Assembly: GCA_031551765.1 (NCBI GenBank)
Contig: JAVBNC010000091.1
Coordinates: 1-11,991, forward strand
Direction: 5' to 3'
Source of the DNA: JAVBNC01 sp031551765
GTDB lineage: Bacteria; Desulfobacterota; Desulfovibrionia; Desulfovibrionales; Desulfovibrionaceae
DNA length: 11,991 nt
Of the stretch, positions 7,212 through 11,991 are shown one piece after another. Every line of letters begins with the position of its first letter. Position 1 is the first letter of the stretch. The notes beneath the pieces are model-generated. The model did no database searches and was not told where the DNA came from. It was given only the letters and a program-made list of their open reading frames with translations. A program made the position numbers and the translations under genes.

Positions 7212-7236
7212 CATGGTAGATGGTATGATAGGTTGA
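7201..7236 (+). promoter_or_regulatory. Promoter and GGTATA-like repeats of second gntR gene
   Basis: TTGCCC (7201-7206) and TATGAT (7224-7229, five of six matches) are 17 bases apart. Three direct repeats, GGTAGA (7215-7220), GGTATG (7222-7227) and GGTTGA (7231-7236), overlie the spacer, the -10 box and the likely start site. NanR in Escherichia coli binds tandem GGTATA repeats, and the protein encoded next is NanR-like, so an autoregulatory operator that also serves the divergent dehydrogenase gene is likely. The -35 box partly overlaps that of the opposite promoter. Confidence 0.65.
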
Positions 7237-7279
7237 CCAATATATGCGAGGCGGATACCCCTCGCTAAAGGCGGCTTTC

Positions 7280-8008
7280 ATGACAACTTTTCCGGCGCGC
7301 CGCGAGATCCAGCGCAGAAAAATCCACGAGGACGTGGCGGACTATCTTTTGGAAGACATCCGCATGGGCCTGTACCAGGTGGGCCAGGAGCTGCCTTCCG
7401 AACGGGAGCTGATGGCGGAATTCGCCGTGGGCCGCCCGGCCATACGTGAATCCCTGGCCAAGCTGGCCCGCATGGGCGTGGTGGAACTGCGGCCCGGCAT
7501 GCGGGCCAAGGTCTGTCCGGCCACGGTCACCCCGCTGCTGGCGGAAATGGACGCGGCCGTGAAAATGAGCCTGCGCACCCCGGAAGGCCAGCGCCACATG
7601 CAGGAAGCCCGTCTGGTCTTTGAAGGCGCCCTGGCCCGCCACGTGGCCCCGGAAGTTACCGAGGAACAGCTTCTGGTTCTGGAAGCCATTCTGGCGGAAA
7701 GCCGGGGGGCCATGGACGACCCGGAACGCTTTGCCCTGCTGGACGTACGCTTTCATCGCGCCCTGGGGGAATGCACGGGCAACCCCCTGTTCGTGGCCCT
7801 GTACGACGCGTTCGGCAAGTGGCTGCTGGAACAGCGCCTGGCCAATTTCCAGGACCCGGCCCGTCTGCACGCGGCGCTTTTGGCCCACCAGGCCATGCTG
7901 GACGCCCTGCGCACCGGCGACCCGGACAAAGCGGAAGCCGCCGTGCGCGCCCACCTGACCGACGTGCACGGCACCTACTGGCTCATGCACCAGGACCAGG
8001 ATTCCTGA
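7280..8008 (+). CDS. GntR-family FCD regulator, NanR-like
   Basis: This 242-residue regulator has an N-terminal winged helix (about 10-80) with LPSERELMAEFAVGRPAIRESL (38-59). The recognition segment AVGRPAIRESLAKL and wing GMRAKV resemble Escherichia coli NanR (NVGRPSVREALAAL, GERARV) more than generic FadR proteins. The FCD domain (about 105-230) keeps the metal/effector set Asp155-x3-His159, His203 and His225, and the TGNPLF segment (166-171) also parallels NanR. ATG 7280 is preferred because AAAGGCGG stands just upstream; ATG 7244 has no ribosome site and would lie inside the likely leader. No sialic acid genes (nanA, nanE, nanK) are nearby, so the ligand is more likely the acid handled by the adjacent dehydrogenase and dehydratase. 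The gene reads toward the dehydratase gene, 135 bases downstream. Confidence 0.93.
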   Translation: MTTFPARREIQRRKIHEDVADYLLEDIRMGLYQVGQELPSERELMAEFAVGRPAIRESLAKLARMGVVELRPGMRAKVCPATVTPLLAEMDAAVKMSLRTPEGQRHMQEARLVFEGALARHVAPEVTEEQLLVLEAILAESRGAMDDPERFALLDVRFHRALGECTGNPLFVALYDAFGKWLLEQRLANFQDPARLHAALLAHQAMLDALRTGDPDKAEAAVRAHLTDVHGTYWLMHQDQDS

Positions 8009-8019
8009 GCCGTTTAGTG

Positions 8020-8086
8020 GTCGAAGCCATCCGAGAATGAGAGCAGGGCTCCGCCCTGCTTCGACTCTTAATTTTGGCTTCGGCAA
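8020..8086. repeat. Nested palindrome, copy 2, between second gntR and dehydratase gene
   Basis: Outer arm GTCGAAGCCA (8020-8029) pairs with TGGCTTCGGC (8075-8084) with one G-T position. The perfect inner hairpin AGCAGGGC-TCC-GCCCTGCT (8042-8060) has the same arms as copy 1 and a different loop. It lies 12 bases after the gntR stop and upstream of the dehydratase ribosome site, so it could attenuate read-through. Confidence 0.8.
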
Positions 8087-8143
8087 CTATTAAAAACAGC
8101 CCCTCGGGCGCTCGAATAAACACCAACCGCAAGGAGAAACCCC

Positions 8144-9805
8144 ATGCCCAGAAAAGGTTCCATCGACGACATGACAGAAGCCTACTACGTGGGTCTTATG
8201 AACTCTGTGGGTTACCGCAAAAAGGACCTGCGCAAGCCCGTCATCGGCGTGGTTAACTCCTGGAACGACGTGAACCCCGGACACAAGCCCTTCCAGCAGC
8301 TCTCCCTGGTGGTGCGGGAAGGCATTTGGGCGGCCGGGGGCACCCCGGCGGAATTCACCGTGCCCGCGCCCTGCGACGGCATAGCCCAGGGCGACGGCAT
8401 GCACTATATCCTGCCCCAGCGCGATCTCATCGCCGGGTCCATCGAAGCCATGGTGCTTTCCCACGGCTTTGACGGCCTGGTTTTTCTCTGTTCCTGCGAC
8501 AAAATCGTGCCCGCCATGCTCATGGCGGCGGCCGCGCTGAACCTGCCTTCCATTTTCCTTACGGCCGGGGCCATGATCCCTTACTGTGAAGGCGGCAAGG
8601 AATACGTCACCCCGGACGTCAAGGAAGCCATCGGCAAATTCCGCAACAAAAGCATCGACGAGCAGACCTTTGACCGCTGGCGCGAAAACATCTGCTTTTC
8701 CGGCGGCACCTGTTCCATGTACGGCACGGCCAACACCATGGGCGCGTTCCTGGAAGCCATCGGCGCCGCGCCGTTCGGCTCTTCCACCATGCTCTTCGCG
8801 GCGGCGGACAAGAACCGCCAGGCCCGGGACGTGGGCGAGCGCATCGTCACCCTGACCAAGGAAGGCAGGAATTTCTCCCGCTATTTGAACGACGCCTCCC
8901 TCTCCAACGGCATCAAGCACGTTTCCGCCACGGGCGGCTCCACCAATGCGGTGCTGCACACCCTGGCCATTGCCAAATCCATGAAATCCAAGCTCACGCT
9001 CCAGGATTTCGACAAAATCCAGGGTTCCGTGCCGGTCATCGCCAAGTTCAAGCCCTCTTCCGGCCTGAACATCAGCGATTTCCACCGCGCCGGGGGCGTG
9101 CCCGCCGCGCTGCTCACCATTAAAGACCACCTGGACCTCTCCACTGAATTGGTCATGGGCGGCACCCTGGGCGACTACCTGGAAAACGCCCGCATCCAGG
9201 TGGACCGCGGCATCATCCACACCCCGGAAGACGCCCTGTACCCCGCCGGCTGTTTTTCCATTCTTTCCGGTAACCTGGCCCCGTTGGGCGCGGTGGTCAA
9301 GAAAAGCGGGGTGGAACCTTCCATGTTCCGCCACGTGGGCCCGGCCGTGGTCTTTGACTCGGAAGAAGAGGTGCGCGACTACCTGCTCAACGCCAAGGTG
9401 GAGCCGGGCGGCGTGCTGGTCATCCGCTACGAAGGCCCCAAGGGCGGCCCCGGCATGCGCGAACTGTCCATCCCCGCCGCCATGCTGGTGGGCATGGGCC
9501 TGCACACCTCCGTGGCCATGATTACGGACGGCCGTTTTTCCGGCGCCACGCGCGGCCCCTGCGTGGGCCACATCGCCCCGGAAGCCTGGGACGGCGGCCC
9601 GCTGGCCCTGGTCAAAAACGGGGATATCATTGAGATTGACCTGGAAAAGAAAATCCTCAACCTCCAGGTCAGCGACGCGGAACTGGAAAGCCGCAAAGCC
9701 CACGTCAAAAAGCCGGACCACCCGGCCAGGGGCGTGCTGGCCGCCTACCGCGCGGCCGTGCGCGGCCCGGAACAGGGCGCGCTGTGGATGTACCAGGACG
9801 AGTAG
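8144..9805 (+). CDS. IlvD/Edd-family dehydratase
   Basis: This 553-residue cytoplasmic iron-sulfur enzyme dehydrates a 2,3-dihydroxy acid to a 2-keto acid. Family landmarks are CDGIAQGDGM (77-86, with metal ligand Asp78), CSCDKIVPAMLMA (116-128, with cluster Cys118, Asp119 and Lys120), GGTCSMYGTANTM (187-199, with cluster Cys190), SATGGSTNAV (261-270), the metal ligand Glu440 and TDGRFSGATRG (461-471, with catalytic Ser466). The N-terminal motif reads NPGH (44-47), without the third cluster cysteine of the plant and mycobacterial 2Fe-2S type, as in the oxygen-sensitive 4Fe-4S enzyme of Escherichia coli. Length fits IlvD (about 555), but the PFGSSTM and CDKIVP segments differ from biosynthetic IlvD, and the regulator-linked context favours hydroxy- or sugar-acid breakdown. 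AAGGAG lies seven bases before the ATG. Housekeeping IlvD remains possible. Confidence 0.93.
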   Translation: MPRKGSIDDMTEAYYVGLMNSVGYRKKDLRKPVIGVVNSWNDVNPGHKPFQQLSLVVREGIWAAGGTPAEFTVPAPCDGIAQGDGMHYILPQRDLIAGSIEAMVLSHGFDGLVFLCSCDKIVPAMLMAAAALNLPSIFLTAGAMIPYCEGGKEYVTPDVKEAIGKFRNKSIDEQTFDRWRENICFSGGTCSMYGTANTMGAFLEAIGAAPFGSSTMLFAAADKNRQARDVGERIVTLTKEGRNFSRYLNDASLSNGIKHVSATGGSTNAVLHTLAIAKSMKSKLTLQDFDKIQGSVPVIAKFKPSSGLNISDFHRAGGVPAALLTIKDHLDLSTELVMGGTLGDYLENARIQVDRGIIHTPEDALYPAGCFSILSGNLAPLGAVVKKSGVEPSMFRHVGPAVVFDSEEEVRDYLLNAKVEPGGVLVIRYEGPKGGPGMRELSIPAAMLVGMGLHTSVAMITDGRFSGATRGPCVGHIAPEAWDGGPLALVKNGDIIEIDLEKKILNLQVSDAELESRKAHVKKPDHPARGVLAAYRAAVRGPEQGALWMYQDE

Positions 9806-10171
9806 ATAAGAAAAGAAGAATGCCTCCGGCGGCCAGAGAGGGCGCTGCCCTGTCTTTCGTCCGCTTCGGGGCCGGGAAGATGCGCGACCGGCAAAGCCGG
9901 ATCGCGCCCGGCCCCTGCGCTCCATAGGCCCTGGCGGGCCTGGCCTGCGCGGAAAACCGCGCAGGCCCCCTCCGGGGGTATGAGGATTCCCGCCAAGGGG
10001 CACGCCCCTTGGAACCCGTTCAGGGTGTATAAAGGGTTGGTGCGCGGTTTTCAGTCGTGCCGTGGCCGGAAAGCCACAGGTGCGCGCTAAAATTGCACCC
10101 AATTCTTGTGTCTTTTGGAATCCGTTTTGACTTTCTTTTCCGCACAGGCTCCGCAACCAAAAGGAGGCCCC
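9806..10171. other. Long gene-free spacer rich in hairpins
   Basis: This 366-base spacer separates the dehydratase and CoA-transferase genes. Most of it (9818-10025) is an expanded copy of the intergenic repeat. The remainder has a small GTGGC/GCCAC hairpin near 10063-10078 and an AAGGAGG ribosome site at 10161-10167. I found no convincing promoter for the CoA-transferase gene and no small gene. Confidence 0.55.
9818..10025 (+). repeat. Expanded GC-rich intergenic repeat, 3' of the dehydratase gene
   Basis: It starts 12 bases after the stop with the exact core GAATGCCTCCGGCGGCC (9818-9834). It contains three strong hairpins: 9868-9915 (GGGGCCGGG with its complement enclosing GCGCGA and CCGGC stems), 9942-9967 (a perfect 11-base stem with an AAAA loop) and 9993-10012 (CCAAGGGG-CACG-CCCCTTGG). 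It ends GGAACCCGTTCAGGG. The copy at 11571-11699 shares both ends but lacks roughly 80 bases from the middle. Confidence 0.8.
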
Positions 10172-11569
10172 ATGACCAGCGCGCAACAGGTGCTTGAGCA
10201 ACTCTGGGCCGGCATTGGCGGGCAGCGGGAAGCGCTTTACCAAGTCGAGCTGAGCGGCTCGGAACCCGCCCTGCCCTCGTCCTTTTTTGTCGGGGTTATG
10301 GCCCAGGCCAGCATAGCGGCCGTGGCCCTGGCCGCCGCGAAAATCTGGGAACAGCGCTCCGGGCGGGCGCAGAGCGTGTCCGTGGCCATGCGCCGCGCGG
10401 CGCTGGAGTTTATCAGCGAGCGCCTGTTCACCCTGGACGGAGCCGGTCAAAAGGGTTTCCGCGATCCATTGGCCGGCATCTACCAGTGCAAGGACGGCGG
10501 CTGGGTGCGGCCGCACATTACCTTCCCGCAGCACCGCGCGGGCTTTATGCGCCTGTTGGGACTACCGGAAGAGACCACGGACAAAGAGACCTTTGCCAAG
10601 GCCTACCGCGCCTGGAACGCCCAGGACCTGGAAAGCGCGGCAGCGGAAGCCGGTCTGCCCGCGTCCGCCCTGCGCTCTTTCGCGCAGTGGGACGCCCACC
10701 CGCAGTCCGCTGTCACGGCGGCCCAGCCCCTGATCCGTCTGGAAAAAATCGGCGAGGCCCCGCCCATTCCCCTGCCCAAGGACGGCACACGGCCCCTGCA
10801 GGGTATTCGCGCCCTGGACCTGACCCGGATCATTGCCGGCCCGGTGTGCGGCCGGGTGTTGGCCGCGCACGGCGCGGACGTGCTGGCCGTCAGCGCGGCC
10901 CATCTGCCCTTTGTCCGCCAGCTGGTCATTGACACCAACCGGGGCAAGCGCGCCTGCAACCTGGACCTGCGCACGGAACAGGCCCGTTTTGCGGAGCTTT
11001 TGCGCGACGCGGACATGCTGGTGCAGGGCTACCGGCCCGGCGCGTTGCAAAGCCTCGGCTTCGGCCCGCAAGAGGCCGCCGACCTGAAGCCCGGCATCAT
11101 CTACGCCAGTCTCTCGGCCTACGGGCCGGAAGGGCCGTGGGCGGGCCGCCGGGGTTTTGATTCCCTGGTGCAGACCGCCACCGGTTTCAACCTGGCGGAA
11201 GCGGAAGCCGCGGGCGAAACCACGCCCAAGGAACTGCCCAGCCAGGCTCTGGACCACGCTTCCGGCTATCTCCTGGCCCTGGGCATGCTCACGGCCCTGC
11301 AAAGAAGAGCCACGGAAGGCGGCAGCTGGCACGTGTATGTCTCCCTGGCCCGCACCGGCCATTGGCTGCGTTCCCTGGGCCGCCAGGAAAACGGCTTCGC
11401 GCCCGGCCCGGCCAACAGCGAAATGCCCTGCGACCTGCTGGAGATCAGCCACAGCGGCTTCGGCCTGATGAACGCCGTGCGCCACGCGGCCATCATGTCC
11501 CTTACTCCGCCCCGCTGGGATCTGCCTGTCATGCCGCTGGGGAGTCATCCGGCGGTCTGGCCTGAGTAG
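10172..11569 (+). CDS. CaiB/BaiF (class III) CoA-transferase-like protein, permuted domain order
   Basis: Class III CoA-transferases move CoA between acyl groups through an aspartyl-CoA intermediate. In this 465-residue protein the usual N-terminal signature LQGIRALDLTRIIAGP appears only at residues 209-224. It is followed by NRGKRACNLDLR (256-267), the YRPGALQSLGF segment (287-297), SAYGPEGPWAGRRGFD (315-330) and ALDHASGYLLALGML (359-373), where Asp361 is the candidate nucleophile. The first 200 residues look like the C-terminal portion of the same fold (FFVGVMAQASIAAVALAAAK, then CKDGGWVRPH at 106-115), so the chain is circularly permuted or a fusion of partial domains. Large bacterial and fungal CaiB homologues with this order exist. 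The start at 10172 follows AAGGAGG; an upstream ATG at 10106 is not supported. Substrate unknown. It may act on an acid from the neighbouring module, but 366 bases and repeats separate them. Confidence 0.88.
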   Translation: MTSAQQVLEQLWAGIGGQREALYQVELSGSEPALPSSFFVGVMAQASIAAVALAAAKIWEQRSGRAQSVSVAMRRAALEFISERLFTLDGAGQKGFRDPLAGIYQCKDGGWVRPHITFPQHRAGFMRLLGLPEETTDKETFAKAYRAWNAQDLESAAAEAGLPASALRSFAQWDAHPQSAVTAAQPLIRLEKIGEAPPIPLPKDGTRPLQGIRALDLTRIIAGPVCGRVLAAHGADVLAVSAAHLPFVRQLVIDTNRGKRACNLDLRTEQARFAELLRDADMLVQGYRPGALQSLGFGPQEAADLKPGIIYASLSAYGPEGPWAGRRGFDSLVQTATGFNLAEAEAAGETTPKELPSQALDHASGYLLALGMLTALQRRATEGGSWHVYVSLARTGHWLRSLGRQENGFAPGPANSEMPCDLLEISHSGFGLMNAVRHAAIMSLTPPRWDLPVMPLGSHPAVWPE

Positions 11570-11570
11570 A

Positions 11571-11699
11571 GAATGCCTCCGGCGGCCAAAGAGGCCCCTG
11601 CCCTGTCTTTTGGCCGCTACAGGGCCGGTAAGATGCAGGCCCCTCCGGGGGAATAAGGATATTCCCGCCAAGGCCGCGCCCCTTGGAACCCGTTCAGGG
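11571..11699 (+). repeat. Short GC-rich intergenic repeat, 3' of the CoA-transferase gene
   Basis: The exact core GAATGCCTCCGGCGGCC (11571-11587) begins one base after the stop codon. The remainder matches the element at 9818-10025 from CTGCCCTGTCTTT through GCAGGCCC, CTCCGGGGG, ATTCCCGCCAAGG and CCTTGGAACCCGTTCAGGG. The middle hairpin cluster is missing. Confidence 0.8.
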
Positions 11700-11720
11700 C
11701 GGATAAACACGCAGTGCTCA

Positions 11721-11807
11721 TATACTGGCTGGCGGCGAATTGAAGGACTGAAACAAGCGGAACTGGACAGTACGGCTCTCCGTCACGTCAACGGAGAGCC
11801 GTATTTA
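11721..11807 (+). ncRNA. Speculative small transcript ending at orphan terminator
   Basis: A TATACT box at 11721-11726 could serve as a -10, although no good -35 lies 16 to 18 bases upstream. A start near 11733 would give a transcript of about 75 bases ending in the terminator at 11771-11807. No open frame with a ribosome site fits. This is inference only. Confidence 0.15.
11771..11807 (+). terminator. Orphan hairpin terminator
   Basis: TACGGCTCTCCGT (11771-11783) and ACGGAGAGCCGTA (11791-11803) form a perfect 13-base stem around a seven-base loop, followed by TTTATT. The nearest upstream stop codon is about 200 bases away, behind a repeat element. It may be the real terminator of the CoA-transferase transcript or belong to a small transcript. 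Confidence 0.75.
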
Positions 11808-11810
11808 TTC

Positions 11811-11894
11811 GCCTTGTCAAAGTTCTTTGGAAAGGGGATGGGGGCCGGGGGAAAACATTATTACAAGAAAGGGTTACACCCGCCCCCCAGTTTT
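11811..11894 (-). repeat. Degraded reverse copy of hairpin-tail intergenic repeat
   Basis: On the minus strand the sequence ends TTTCCAAAGAACTTTGACAA and is preceded by C-rich stretches, matching the tails of the copies at 241-341 and 3151-3248. The hairpin part (about 11855-11880) has decayed and no core is visible. Confidence 0.55.
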
Positions 11895-11991
11895 AACATC
11901 TCAGTCGGCCCCAACGGGCTTGGACCCACACAAGCGGTGTAGTGGGGCATTTAAATAAACACCACCCAGACCCCCGGGCCGGTGCGCGGCG

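Larger units (their letters stand above)
11570..11991. other. Gene-free right edge
   Basis: This 422-base stretch holds a short copy of the GC-rich repeat (11571-11699), an orphan hairpin terminator (11771-11807) and a degraded reverse copy of the hairpin-tail repeat (about 11811-11894). After 11895 I see only an AT-rich patch with ATTTAAAT at 11950-11957 and nothing assignable. Confidence 0.55.

Noticed and set aside
5102..8008. Sialic acid (nan) catabolic locus, suggested by the NanR-like regulator
   Set aside because: No N-acetylneuraminate lyase, ManNAc kinase, epimerase or sialic acid transporter is present in the window.
8144..9805. Calling the dehydratase ilvD outright
   Set aside because: The family is clear, but the motifs around residues 116-128 and 187-216 and the regulator-linked context leave biosynthetic and catabolic roles open, so no symbol was assigned.
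8090..10534. An open frame of over 800 codons on the minus strand opposite the dehydratase gene, and similar long frames opposite purD and the CoA ligase gene
   Set aside because: These are mirror frames produced by strong G/C bias at third codon positions. They are His/Gln/Gly-rich, resemble no family, lack ribosome sites, and run through intergenic repeats.
1..11991. CRISPR array, tRNA, rRNA, insertion sequence or phage remnants
   Set aside because: No regularly spaced direct repeats, cloverleaf with conserved T-loop, rRNA-like stretch or transposase/integrase-like frame was found on either strand by eye.

Overview
This is a GC-rich bacterial chromosomal segment carrying nine well-supported protein genes and no RNA genes that I can recognise. 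The G/C-biased third codon positions, the AAGGAG-type ribosome sites, the intergenic core GAATGCCTCCGGCGGCC and the acyl-CoA/organic-acid gene content suggest a Gram-negative anaerobe of the Desulfovibrionaceae (Desulfovibrio or Bilophila relatives). That placement comes from recognition of style, not from a database match. I see no insertion sequence, phage gene, integrase or CRISPR array.

Left part (1-4979): a phenylacetate-CoA ligase family enzyme (complement 345-1640) lies divergently from purD (1862-3136). purE (3305-3799) follows, and its stop codon overlaps the start of a small lipoprotein gene (3796-4383). A GyrI-like effector-binding protein (4429-4905) comes next, and a strong hairpin terminator (4937-4979) closes the run. 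purD and purE supply two steps of purine synthesis; the lipoprotein and GyrI-like protein appear to be co-transcribed with purE.

Middle and right part (5100-11569): two FCD-type GntR regulators (5200-5931 and 7280-8008) bracket a NAD-dependent isocitrate/isopropylmalate-family dehydrogenase (complement 6054-7112). An IlvD/Edd-family dehydratase (8144-9805) and an unusually arranged CaiB/BaiF-type CoA-transferase (10172-11569) follow. A dehydratase, a beta-decarboxylating dehydrogenase and two acid-sensing regulators look like a regulated catabolic module for a hydroxy- or sugar-acid. The substrate cannot be read from the sequence, and the place of the CoA-transferase in it is uncertain.

The most interesting signals are regulatory. 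Both gntR genes have a TATRAT -10 box embedded in direct TGGTATR/GGTYKA repeats resembling NanR-type GGTATA operators, and both are followed by the same nested palindrome (5932-5998 and 8020-8086). Independently, four genes (the ligase, purD, the dehydratase and the CoA-transferase) are followed within 1 to 14 bases of their stop codons by the same 17-base core, always in the orientation of the gene. The core leads into long hairpin elements of two types. A hairpin terminator near the right end (11771-11807) has no obvious gene just upstream of it.
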